Shown: piece by piece, positions 1-6,966 of the stretch
How the letters are laid out: each line of letters begins with the position of its first letter
How positions within the stretch are numbered: the first letter of the stretch is position 1
Source: Firmicutes bacterium UBA4996
GTDB lineage: Bacteria; Bacillota; Limnochordia; Darwinibacteriales; Darwinibacteriaceae
Direction: 5' to 3'
Assembly: GCA_002396805.1 (NCBI GenBank)
Contig: DGYW01000062.1
Coordinates: 64,543 to 74,806 of the forward strand
DNA: 10,264 bases
Made by a program: the position numbers and the translations under genes
Notes under the pieces: generated by a model
What the model was told of the DNA's origin: nothing
The model's database searches: none
What the model saw: the letters and a program-made list of their open reading frames with translations, nothing else

Positions 1-576
1 GGCTATGAGGCAGTAACAATTAGGCAGATTGCCACGGCTGTAGGGATCAAAGAAAGCTCTGTGTACAATCACTTTGAGAATAAACAAGATATTTTGGATA
101 CTATTGTCCGAGAGACTATAAACAGATATGAGAAAGTGCTGCAAGAGTCAAACGTTCCCGGAATAGAAGACCCCGATGTTTCAGGATCATTCGATAGTAT
201 TTGTGATGAGGATTTCTACCAGATGTGCACCGGTGTTTTCCTCTTTTATCTCAAAGACGAGTACATTTCTAAATTACGGCGTCTGTTAACCATTGAACAG
301 TACAGTAATCCTGAATTAGGGAAAACCTTCAAAAACATTTTTATTAATAATATTCTAGAAAATCAGGCTAAGGTTCTCCAGAAGTTTATTGACTCAGGGC
401 GATTCATTCCGGGAGACGCCTACACTATGGCTTTGCATTTTTATGCTCCGGTGTTTTTATTACTTTATAAATATGACAGCAACCATGAAAACGAAGAGCA
501 GGCCATCGCGGAACTAAGGAGTCATGTTAGTCAGTACAATGCTTTATACAAAGCAGATCACAAGATAATGGTCTAA
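1..576 (+). CDS. TetR/AcrR-family transcriptional regulator, 5' end cut off by window
   Basis: The open frame runs from base 1, so 191 residues are visible and roughly the first 10 to 20 are missing. The visible N-terminus is a TetR DNA-binding helix-turn-helix: an alanine/valine-rich turn (IATAVGIKESSVYNHFENK, residues about 10-28) with the family's Y-x-H-F signature and a following K-x-x-I-L. The rest is an all-helical ligand-binding domain with no recognisable ligand specificity; it ends L-x-x-H-V-x-x-Y, common in this family. TetR proteins are usually dimeric repressors released by a small molecule, and often control their own operon. The next gene starts 16 bases downstream, so this is probably the regulator of the plus-strand operon that follows. 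Its operator would lie upstream, outside the window. Family assignment is firm; target and ligand are unknown. Confidence 0.92.
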   Translation, partial: GYEAVTIRQIATAVGIKESSVYNHFENKQDILDTIVRETINRYEKVLQESNVPGIEDPDVSGSFDSICDEDFYQMCTGVFLFYLKDEYISKLRRLLTIEQYSNPELGKTFKNIFINNILENQAKVLQKFIDSGRFIPGDAYTMALHFYAPVFLLLYKYDSNHENEEQAIAELRSHVSQYNALYKADHKIMV

Positions 577-577
577 T

Positions 578-585
578 AGGGGTGA
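578..585 (+). promoter_or_regulatory. Ribosome binding site supporting a TTG start
   Basis: AGGGGTGA lies directly after the TetR stop codon and 7 bases before the TTG at 593. No ATG or GTG in the same frame is nearby with a comparable site, so this site is what decides the start of the DUF116 gene. Confidence 0.6.
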
Positions 586-592
586 AGGACGA

Positions 593-1591
593 TTGATAAA
601 CATAGAGCCGCTTACGTATACATTAGTTCCTAAGCACGTTCCTGCACATATCTATTTCACTCGTGTGGAGCAGCTAGTGAACGAAATCGTGCAGACAATG
701 ATAGGATGCCTAGAGCCCCTCGTGACTCGTTTCCAAGCTGACGAACAGATCGAAAACACTCCATTGGAGCAAATCCTTGTGGAGCTTCTTTTGCTCGGTG
801 TTTGGGTAAAAAGAGCAAATACTAACCCTGATTTGGCACCCCTAATCCAGCTAAAACAGGCTGTGGATCACTATGAGTTTTCAAAAGACCACATCTATCA
901 GAGCCAGAAAGCAAGAGGCTGGCTCAGGTTTTTGGAGAGCCAACCCGAAACCACACTCAACTACTATTGGGATTTCATAGAAGATGCCACCCAATGGTTC
1001 GATCAAAGATCTTGTGAAATACTAGCTCCTTACACCGAACAAGTGAATTCTTTCGTGTCTAATTACGAACCAGGGACTGATGGTGCAGAGGACATTTTTA
1101 ATGCGAGCCCGCAATTGGAGTATCACTTGAATATGGTGGGAGCGGAAATTCTTAATGGGGTTTTTCGAGATCGATTTAGATCTACGGATCACAAGTTAGT
1201 GGTTCTGCCAGGTTGCTTACGGGCAAATGCACAATACTGTGTAGCCACACCCTGGATAATGGGTTTTAGATGCGAGCACTGTTTAGATAGTTGTCAGATC
1301 AGCATAATCACTAAACTTGGTCTGAAACATGATTTTCAGGTGTCATTCGTTGTCCATCAGTCCTCATTTGCTACCCAGGCTGAAGGTCTACACTCTTGGG
1401 GACATGGTCAAAATTATGGAGTATTAGGAGTTGCCTGCGTCCTTTCCTTGTTGGAGGGCGGTTTCCTGTTAGAGTCACAAGATATTCCGGCTCAATGTGT
1501 CCCTCTAGATTTTTGTGCATGCCTAAATCATTGGGGAGGGGTGGGGCCTACACACGTCAACATGGAGCGCTTAGTAGAAAAAATACTTTAA
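593..1591 (+). CDS. DUF116-family cysteine-rich protein
   Basis: A 332-residue protein that I assign to DUF116 from its C-terminal half (about residues 185-330). That half has a V-V-L-P-x-C-L-R segment (C208), C216, a C-x-x-C-x-x-x-C cluster (C227, C230, C234), a G-V-x-x-V-A-C segment (C282), then C302, C308 and C310 with an N-H-W-x-x-x-G-x-P-T-H-V-N tail that resembles the family's C-terminal signature. Nine cysteines in about 100 residues suggest metal or iron-sulfur binding; this is inference, since the family has no established function. The first 180 residues are helical and acidic, and I do not recognise them. Unlike many DUF116 proteins it shows no obvious N-terminal membrane segment. 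The start is TTG with a good ribosome binding site 7 bases upstream. It lies between the TetR gene (16-base gap) and a CPBP protease (28-base gap), so co-transcription is likely. Confidence 0.75.
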   Translation: MINIEPLTYTLVPKHVPAHIYFTRVEQLVNEIVQTMIGCLEPLVTRFQADEQIENTPLEQILVELLLLGVWVKRANTNPDLAPLIQLKQAVDHYEFSKDHIYQSQKARGWLRFLESQPETTLNYYWDFIEDATQWFDQRSCEILAPYTEQVNSFVSNYEPGTDGAEDIFNASPQLEYHLNMVGAEILNGVFRDRFRSTDHKLVVLPGCLRANAQYCVATPWIMGFRCEHCLDSCQISIITKLGLKHDFQVSFVVHQSSFATQAEGLHSWGHGQNYGVLGVACVLSLLEGGFLLESQDIPAQCVPLDFCACLNHWGGVGPTHVNMERLVEKIL

Positions 1592-1604
1592 CTGGGATAG
1601 AGAT

Positions 1605-1610
1605 GGAGGA
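1605..1610 (+). promoter_or_regulatory. Ribosome binding site favouring ATG 1620
   Basis: GGAGGA abuts a possible GTG start at 1611, leaving no spacer, but sits 9 bases before the in-frame ATG at 1620. The ATG is therefore the better start for the CPBP protease gene. Confidence 0.6.
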
Positions 1611-1619
1611 GTGCCGTTT

Positions 1620-2525
1620 ATGGAATTCGGAAGTTTACTCAGAAAAAGGGCTTCACTTTACTTGGCATTTGTGTATGGTTTTGTCCTGATTGACTTTGGC
1701 TCTAAATTTTTTCTTCCGAGGCCTTTGAAGTTGTTCAGCTTTTTCCCCTTGTTGGCGGCCTTGCTGACGCGATGGCTCACCAAAGACAAATCTCCATGGC
1801 TAATCAGACCGAATTTCAGAAAGTCTTGGAGAACGTACTTGCTGGCTGCGTTTGTACCCAGTCTCTTGATCTTCGTTAGTGCGATGCTCTACTTTTTTAT
1901 CTTCCCTACCCACCTAGATCTATCTGCATCGAGACTGATTGATACTTATAGCCAATTCGGAATGCCCACCGACTTGCCACACACAGTTGAGTCTGTGATC
2001 ACATTGGGGATGGTAGGTGTTTTCCTTTCGCCCTTTATTCTTCCCATTATTCTTTTTGCTTTAGGTGAAGAAGTAGGTTGGAGGGGCTATTTTTTGCCCA
2101 TTTTGCTTCAGTTGATGAGTGAGCAAAAAGCCATCCTGCTCAGTGGTTTGCTGTGGGGGATAGGTCATGCTCCGTTAGTGTATCTTGGTCTCAACTACGG
2201 TTTTGGATATCCCGGTGCACCCTATTTGGGTATAGTGGCAATGACCTTGTTCTGTGTTGTCTTAGGAATTTGGTTAGCCTATGTCACCATAAAATCCGAA
2301 AGTGTGATTCCTGCAGCGATTTTACACGGGTCTATCAACTTCATTGGAGAGTTTCCTGCACTCGTAGCCATTACGGGTATCAATCCCCTCATTGGCCCCA
2401 GTCCTGGAAGCCTAATTGGTGGTTTAGGCCTGCTTGTTGGAGCAGTGATCTTGTGGGGGATAATGGGCACCAACAAATTTCACGAAGCACCCTTAATTAC
2501 ACGAAATATTAGATCGCAGAGGTGA
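1620..2525 (+). CDS. CPBP-family (Abi/CAAX-type) intramembrane glutamic protease
   Basis: A 301-residue multi-pass membrane protein. All the CPBP/Abi signature motifs are intact: motif 1 L-G-E-E-V-G-W-R-G-Y (E150, E151, R155), motif 2 L-L-W-G-I-G-H-A-P (H183), and motif 3 A-A-I-L-H-G-S-I-N (H236, N240). In characterised relatives such as Rce1, the paired glutamate and the histidines form the intramembrane catalytic site. Hydrophobic segments lie near residues 11-25, 38-52, 72-95, 125-148, 170-190, 203-225 and 264-282. In bacteria the family includes bacteriocin immunity and maturation proteins and peptide-processing enzymes; the substrate here is unknown. The ATG start is chosen on its ribosome binding site; a GTG at 1611 would add three residues. 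The next gene follows after 4 bases, which indicates translational coupling. Confidence 0.9.
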   Translation: MEFGSLLRKRASLYLAFVYGFVLIDFGSKFFLPRPLKLFSFFPLLAALLTRWLTKDKSPWLIRPNFRKSWRTYLLAAFVPSLLIFVSAMLYFFIFPTHLDLSASRLIDTYSQFGMPTDLPHTVESVITLGMVGVFLSPFILPIILFALGEEVGWRGYFLPILLQLMSEQKAILLSGLLWGIGHAPLVYLGLNYGFGYPGAPYLGIVAMTLFCVVLGIWLAYVTIKSESVIPAAILHGSINFIGEFPALVAITGINPLIGPSPGSLIGGLGLLVGAVILWGIMGTNKFHEAPLITRNIRSQR

Positions 2526-2529
2526 GGCC

Positions 2530-3309
2530 ATGAAAAAGGTAGAAAAGTGGTATAACGAACAGTATGATGAGTGGAGTCGACTAGAAAGACATAAAATTGA
2601 GTTTGATATTACAAAGAGATACCTAGATGAATATATAGTAGGAGAGAAGCTGGAGGTCTTCGACATAGGGGGCGGTCCCGGACGTTACTCCATTTATCTA
2701 ACGGAAAGAGGCCATAGAGTAACTTTGCTAGATCTTTCTCAACGGAATATTGAAGTGGCAAAGGCTGAATGCACTAAAAGAGGGTTTCAGCTCGAACAAT
2801 ATATCCATGGGAACGCCCTGGAATTAGGCCACTATGGAAAAAAATACGATGTAGTTCTCCTTATGGGTCCCTTGTACCATTTGGTCGACGAACTTGACCG
2901 AAGAAAGGCAGTGGAAGGTGCTTTAGGATTATTAAAGTCCCAGGGCCTTTTGATCGCCTCGTTCATCTCTCACTATGCTCCCATCCAAGATCATCTCAAG
3001 TTTTTAAATCCCATTGAGTCTGTTGATGAGTTGCTCGGTTATCTAAAGTGTGGCGTCAGCGACGGATCGAAAGGGTTCACCACAGCCTATTTCACCGGAC
3101 CACAAGAGGTACGGGATTTCATGCAGAGCTTTGATTTGAGAGAACTAGTCTTCGCCGGCGTTGAGAATATCTTGGGGAGCAAAGAACAAGAAATTAACCT
3201 GCTCAACGATGAGGATTACGAGAAATGGCTAGAAGTCTGTTATCAGTTGAGTCAAGACCCCAATCTGTTGGGAGTTAGCGAGCACTACCTGTACATAGGG
3301 CGAAAATGA
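2530..3309 (+). CDS. Class I SAM-dependent methyltransferase
   Basis: A 259-residue soluble enzyme with a Rossmann-type methyltransferase fold. Motif I is V-F-D-I-G-G-G-P-G-R-Y-S (residues 43-54), the acidic residue ending strand 2 is D68 in T-L-L-D-L-S, and D-V-V-L-L-M-G-P-L-Y-H-L (107-118) is the motif IV/strand 4 region. G-P-L-Y-H-L in place of N-P-P-x argues for a small-molecule or peptide methyltransferase rather than an N-methyltransferase acting on DNA or RNA bases. The C-terminal third (about 150-245) is a helical insertion that probably shapes the substrate pocket; F-T-G-P-Q-E-V-R-D-F-M is a recurrent segment in this broad class, as I recall it. GAGGTGAG supplies the ribosome binding site and the gene starts 4 bases after the CPBP stop, so the two are probably translated together. 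The substrate cannot be read from the sequence. Confidence 0.88.
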   Translation: MKKVEKWYNEQYDEWSRLERHKIEFDITKRYLDEYIVGEKLEVFDIGGGPGRYSIYLTERGHRVTLLDLSQRNIEVAKAECTKRGFQLEQYIHGNALELGHYGKKYDVVLLMGPLYHLVDELDRRKAVEGALGLLKSQGLLIASFISHYAPIQDHLKFLNPIESVDELLGYLKCGVSDGSKGFTTAYFTGPQEVRDFMQSFDLRELVFAGVENILGSKEQEINLLNDEDYEKWLEVCYQLSQDPNLLGVSEHYLYIGRK

Positions 3310-3328
3310 GCGAGAGAAGGTGAAGCAC

Positions 3329-3415
3329 TTGATAACAACCGTACGTTACGCCGATGAACTAGAAATTCGGGCCCAAGGCGGCTTGTTAAATCGGGAGGAT
3401 AGATATGGCAGCTAA
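3329..3415 (+). CDS. Possible 28-residue small ORF (doubtful)
   Basis: The 95-base gap between the methyltransferase and the second CPBP gene contains a TTG-initiated frame of 28 codons ending in TAA. AAGGTGA at 3317-3323 sits 5 bases upstream and would serve as a ribosome binding site. The predicted peptide is charged (begins M-I-T-T-V-R-Y-A, contains A-Q-G-G-L-L-N-R) and has no membrane segment. It overlaps the start of the next gene by 11 bases in another frame. It could be a translated leader coupling the downstream gene, a tiny peptide substrate, or the remnant of a lost gene. Nothing beyond the ribosome binding site and position supports it. Confidence 0.25.
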   Translation: MITTVRYADELEIRAQGGLLNREDRYGS

Positions 3416-4196
3416 GACATCTAGACACAAAAATCTGGTTAGGACATTTTATATCTTTTTAGGCATCTACATAATTAATCTAGTTGTCCCTTTGTCTACT
3501 ATTTCTCACACCCAAAGAATGTGGCTTTGGGCAAGCATCATTGTAACAGGGCTCTCCTTATTCATTCTTTTCAAAGAAGGATTGCCGGAGAAAAGGAATA
3601 TCTTGAGAGCATTTTTTTTAGCGATTTTAGCTGGACTAATCTCGCCTAGAAGTGGTGTAGTAACCTTTTTTAGTTTCATTAGTGCTACCCGTATTTTTGA
3701 AATAGCCCCTTCGGAGATTCAAATTCTTAAAAAACCACCCGCGCTTAGCATTGCGTTAGGAGTGGGGGTCGGAATAGTATTGGGATTTGTCAACTTATTT
3801 CTTGCTGCGAACCAGGTTCCTGAATTTCAACCGTCGTTTTACGCTTTTGTGGTGTCGTTGAACCCAGGAATCCATGAAGAAGTAAGCTTTCGCTTTTTCT
3901 TATATGCTTTTTCCATCTATTTGCTGAGAGGCCAGATTACTGCAAGAAGGGAGAAGGTGTGGGTCTATGTGCTAATGGTCTTGCCACATGTATTACTTCA
4001 CTTTCCTGACCAGTTTTTTGTCAACGGGATTTTCATGTTGGATTTGGGGACTTTGGTATTTGGAACCGTAACTCTTTCAGCTTTGTTTGGGTTACCTTTC
4101 GCTTTGTTAATGCTGAAGCGAGATCTAACTACATCCATGCTAGCTCACACTATAGTCGATTTTATCCGTTTCACAGTCTATGGACTACCATTCTAG
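3405..4196 (+). CDS. Second CPBP-family intramembrane protease, divergent
   Basis: A 263-residue hydrophobic protein with a CPBP/Abi core: motif 1 G-I-H-E-E-V-S-F-R-F-F (E158, E159, R163), a motif 2 histidine in M-V-L-P-H-V-L-L-H-F (H195 or H199), and motif 3 M-L-A-H-T-I-V-D-F (H248, D252). The D in place of the usual N in motif 3 is a known variation. About seven membrane segments are visible (near residues 13-30, 40-56, 66-80, 112-135, 145-155 with 164-175, 185-197, 207-237). It differs in length and in nearly all sequence outside the motifs from the CPBP protein encoded at 1620, so it is not a recent duplicate. GGGAGG at 3393-3398 lies 6 bases before the ATG. The gene stop is 15 bases before the next start. 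Family is clear; substrate is unknown. Confidence 0.85.
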   Translation: MAAKTSRHKNLVRTFYIFLGIYIINLVVPLSTISHTQRMWLWASIIVTGLSLFILFKEGLPEKRNILRAFFLAILAGLISPRSGVVTFFSFISATRIFEIAPSEIQILKKPPALSIALGVGVGIVLGFVNLFLAANQVPEFQPSFYAFVVSLNPGIHEEVSFRFFLYAFSIYLLRGQITARREKVWVYVLMVLPHVLLHFPDQFFVNGIFMLDLGTLVFGTVTLSALFGLPFALLMLKRDLTTSMLAHTIVDFIRFTVYGLPF

Positions 4197-4202
4197 GAAG
4201 GA
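4195..4202 (+). promoter_or_regulatory. Ribosome binding site for the GNAT-kinase fusion gene
   Basis: AGGAAGGA overlaps the preceding TAG stop. It lies 9 bases before ATG 4212 but only 3 before the alternative GTG 4206, which favours the ATG. Confidence 0.5.
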
Positions 4203-4211
4203 ATCGTGATT

Positions 4212-5465
4212 ATGAGATTTAGACCTGCGCAACCAGGCGACTTACAAGAGATCATGAAGATTATTAGGCAAGCTCAAGAGTATCTGAGGTCAGCTGGGAT
4301 TGACCAATGGCAAAATGGTTATCCAAGCGAAGCCACAATTCGCCAAGATATTGAGCAGGGAAACAGTTATCTCTTAACAGATAATGATGGGGCGGTGTTG
4401 GGCACCACCGTGTTAGAATTTGACGGCGACCCTAATTATGATTCTATTTACGAGGGTGCTTGGCTTACAAACAGCTCCTACGGTGCCATTCACCGGATCG
4501 CGGTAAGAAACCAGCTTAAAGGCAAAGGTCTTGCCACTAAAATCATTGACGCGGTGGAGCATGAGTGCCAACAGCGGGGGGTATGTAGTCTCAGGGTAGA
4601 TACCCATAAAGACAATCAATCTATGCAAAGAATGCTCCAGAAAAACGGTTTTCAATACTGCGGAGTTATTTATCTGACAGATAGAAGTCCGCGAGTGGCT
4701 TTTGAAAAGGTTCTCCTTCCTGAAGTAGAAAACGACAAAGTAATTGGTGTTGGTAATACGGCAACCATCTACGAATGGTCCGACGGTAAGGTTTTGAAGC
4801 TTTTTCGCGAAGACTATCCTAGAAATGCAGTGGAAAAGGAGTTTTCTAATGCACTTGCAATTAAGGATTTTGATTTTTCTAAACCTAATGCCCATGAGAT
4901 TGTAAGTTATGGGGATAGGATTGGCATCGTTTATGATCAAGTGAAAGGCGAATCATTACTGGACTTGGCTCTTGACAGTGGCGACGTAGAAAATTGTGCC
5001 AAAGTGATGGCTGACTTGCACAAGAAAATCCTCCAAAATAACTGTAGCGCTGGGGTACCTGATTATAAGGAGTTTTTGCGGTTCCAAATTAACGTATCGG
5101 GGATTACCGAAGGCGAAAAAGAATTGGCAATCCGAATGTTAGACGGATTGCCAGAAGGTGATACCCTATGCCACGGTGATTTCCATCCAGGTAACATTCT
5201 CATGAACGGGGATATTCCCACCGTGATCGATTTCATGAATGTGTGTAGGGGACCCTACTTATACGATGTGGCTCGAACAGTTTTTCTAGTTGAATATACG
5301 CCTGTGCCGGGAGGGGCTATCGACCGAGGTGCACAACTACATTTGAAAAAGACATTGTCACAGCTTTACTTGCGGCATATGGGAGTTGCCAAGGAGCTAA
5401 TCCAGGACTATATAGTAATCATATCCATCGCTAGAAGAGGCGAGTGCCCGCACGAGTACAACTAA
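4212..5465 (+). CDS. Bifunctional GNAT acetyltransferase / APH-type phosphotransferase fusion
   Basis: A 417-residue two-domain protein. Residues 1-170 are a GNAT domain: it begins M-R-F-R-P-A-Q-P-G-D, and the acetyl-CoA site is I-H-R-I-A-V followed by Q-L-K-G-K-G-L-A (93-108), then an L-R-V-D-T-H-x-D-N segment and N-G-F. Residues about 176-410 are an aminoglycoside/choline-kinase-like domain: a glycine-rich I-G-V-G-N-T-A-T-I-Y, the ATP lysine in V-L-K-L-F (K196), the catalytic Brenner motif L-C-H-G-D-F-H-P-G-N (H321, D323, N328) and the metal-binding aspartate in V-I-D-F-M-N (D340). All key residues are present. The order GNAT then APH matches the architecture of the bifunctional aminoglycoside enzyme AAC(6')-APH(2''), but the sequence does not look like a close relative and the substrate is unknown. 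A GTG at 4206 would add two residues. It is last in the run of genes and convergent with the MATE gene. Confidence 0.87.
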   Translation: MRFRPAQPGDLQEIMKIIRQAQEYLRSAGIDQWQNGYPSEATIRQDIEQGNSYLLTDNDGAVLGTTVLEFDGDPNYDSIYEGAWLTNSSYGAIHRIAVRNQLKGKGLATKIIDAVEHECQQRGVCSLRVDTHKDNQSMQRMLQKNGFQYCGVIYLTDRSPRVAFEKVLLPEVENDKVIGVGNTATIYEWSDGKVLKLFREDYPRNAVEKEFSNALAIKDFDFSKPNAHEIVSYGDRIGIVYDQVKGESLLDLALDSGDVENCAKVMADLHKKILQNNCSAGVPDYKEFLRFQINVSGITEGEKELAIRMLDGLPEGDTLCHGDFHPGNILMNGDIPTVIDFMNVCRGPYLYDVARTVFLVEYTPVPGGAIDRGAQLHLKKTLSQLYLRHMGVAKELIQDYIVIISIARRGECPHEYN

Positions 5466-5475
5466 AAGGAAGAGG

Positions 5476-6879
5476 TTAGAGCGCCTCTCCCGTAATGCTC
5501 GGATTGATTCGTTTTCCTCGCCAAGTACCCTTTTGATAGTAAAAGTAGGTAATCACCGCACCCAAAGTCCAAGAGGCTAAGAGAGATACAAAGGTAGATT
5601 CTGGCCTTCCCGTGGGATACAAGGGGCTCCGCGTTAAGTAAGCAGTACCATAAGCAATTGGCACACGTAGTACTACCAAGGTAAACAACGAGATCCACAT
5701 GGGGGTAATGGTATCGCCAGCTCCGCGCATTACTCCAGACAACGCTTGAGTAACGGCTGTCGCAATGTAACCCACTGCCAGGATGCGCATTAAGTACATA
5801 CTAAGCTTGACAAGCTCCGGAGTATCGGTAAAAACATTCATGAGATGGTGACCAAAGAGCAACAGAAAAATTGTTATAACGGTGGACACGGCCACTGAGA
5901 TAATTGTACCATCGCGGGCGCCTTTCTCCACTCGATCCAGTTTTCCAGCTCCTATGTTTTGACCAGTAAAAGTTGTCATAGCACTGCCAAAAGAAAAATT
6001 GGGCATCATGGCGAAGCCATCAACCCTCATGACAATCACATTGGCAGCAATGACCATTTCCCCAAAACTATTAGTCAGAGATTGCATCATGATCATAGCC
6101 AACGAGAAAATTGCTTGAGTGATCCCAGATGGTAAGCCCAGCTTCATAACCATAACCGAAAGTTCTTGATCAATCCTCAGCATTGACCAGTTAAGATCAA
6201 AGCTGTCTGTCATCCGCAGGAGCTTTATCAAGCAAAAGACAGCTGAAATACCTTGAGCAATCACAGTTGCCAGAGCAACTCCTGGTACACCCATCCCAAA
6301 TCCGGCCACAAACAGAATGTCTAAACCAACGTTTAAGGCTGTGGCGACGAGTAAAAAGACTAGGGCCGAATAAGAGTCACCGAGACCCCGAAGGATCCCA
6401 GCAAAAATATTATAGTAGGAGAAACCCGCGGCGCCTAGAAAAAAGATATTTAGGTAATCAACACACCAGTCTATAATCGTTGAAGGTGTGTTGAGTAACT
6501 CCAGAAGTGGTCTGCTGACTAAAGGTCCGATGATCATGATTGCTGCAGAGGCTAAAGCAGTGAGAGTAATGCAAGTCCCTATTGTCCGGGACAGCTTGTC
6601 CCTCTCTTTTGCTCCAAAAAACTGAGACACCATAATTCCGGCGCCAACAGAAATTCCCACAAAAAGAACTAGGAGTAGGTTGAGGATAGGCCCCGCACTA
6701 CCAACGGCCGCTAAAGCATAATCGCCAATATAACGCCCCACGATGATGGAGTCTGCAGTATTATAGAACTGTTGTGCAATATTTCCAATGAGCATAGGAA
6801 TGGCGAATTCTACAATCCTTTTCCACGGCACGCCCTCCGTTAGGTCTTTAGCGGCAAATAATCCTTTATTCTTGGCCAT
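5476..6879 (-). CDS. MATE-family efflux transporter
   Basis: A 467-residue polytopic membrane protein of the usual MATE length, with about 12 hydrophobic segments in two similar halves. The N-terminal half has the family signature F-Y-N-T-A-D-S-I-I-V-G-R-Y-I-G (residues 38-52), followed by G-I-S-V-G-A-G-I-M-V-S-Q-F-F-G-A. The second half has a corresponding V-D-G-F-A-M-M-P region and G-Q-N-I-G-A-G. MATE carriers export cationic drugs or metabolites in exchange for Na+ or H+; the substrate and coupling ion cannot be told here. Read on the minus strand, GGAGGT lies 6 bases before the ATG, and a near-consensus promoter lies at 6908-6936. It is convergent with the GNAT-kinase gene (10-base gap) and divergent from the UDG-like gene, so it is probably a single-gene transcript. 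The end nearest 5476 encodes a short charged tail. Confidence 0.94.
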   Translation of the reverse strand: MAKNKGLFAAKDLTEGVPWKRIVEFAIPMLIGNIAQQFYNTADSIIVGRYIGDYALAAVGSAGPILNLLLVLFVGISVGAGIMVSQFFGAKERDKLSRTIGTCITLTALASAAIMIIGPLVSRPLLELLNTPSTIIDWCVDYLNIFFLGAAGFSYYNIFAGILRGLGDSYSALVFLLVATALNVGLDILFVAGFGMGVPGVALATVIAQGISAVFCLIKLLRMTDSFDLNWSMLRIDQELSVMVMKLGLPSGITQAIFSLAMIMMQSLTNSFGEMVIAANVIVMRVDGFAMMPNFSFGSAMTTFTGQNIGAGKLDRVEKGARDGTIISVAVSTVITIFLLLFGHHLMNVFTDTPELVKLSMYLMRILAVGYIATAVTQALSGVMRGAGDTITPMWISLFTLVVLRVPIAYGTAYLTRSPLYPTGRPESTFVSLLASWTLGAVITYFYYQKGTWRGKRINPSITGEAL

Positions 6880-6907
6880 AGCTTACCTCCATCCGAATAC
6901 TAGTTTA

Positions 6908-6936
6908 ATCGTACTGGGCGTTTGTTACTCTGTCAA
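6908..6936 (-). promoter_or_regulatory. Sigma-A-type promoter for the MATE gene
   Basis: On the minus strand, TTGACA (6936-6931, a perfect -35) is followed by exactly 17 bases and TACGAT (6913-6908, 4 of 6 matches to the -10 consensus). Transcription would start near 6901, about 20 bases before the MATE start codon, giving a short leader that carries only the ribosome binding site. Confidence 0.7.
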
Positions 6937-6966
6937 GCTACTACTACCACCAAGGGGACAAGAAAA

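Noticed and set aside
1396..1689. A 97-codon plus-strand frame spanning the DUF116 end and CPBP start
   Set aside because: It overlaps two well-supported genes in another frame and has no ribosome binding site or recognisable product.
4413..4940. A 175-codon minus-strand open frame inside the GNAT-kinase gene
   Set aside because: It is fully antisense to a gene with clear domains and catalytic motifs, its predicted protein shows no recognisable family, and no ribosome binding site or promoter supports it.
5441..5456. GTGC-CC-GCAC hairpin near the end of the GNAT-kinase gene as a terminator
   Set aside because: The stem is 4 bases with a 2-base loop, lies inside the coding region and has no T-tract on either strand.
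6922..6966. N-terminal extension of the UDG-like protein from a TTG at 6922
   Set aside because: The added 15 residues are low-complexity threonine-rich and would cover the MATE promoter; ATG 6967 has a good ribosome binding site.
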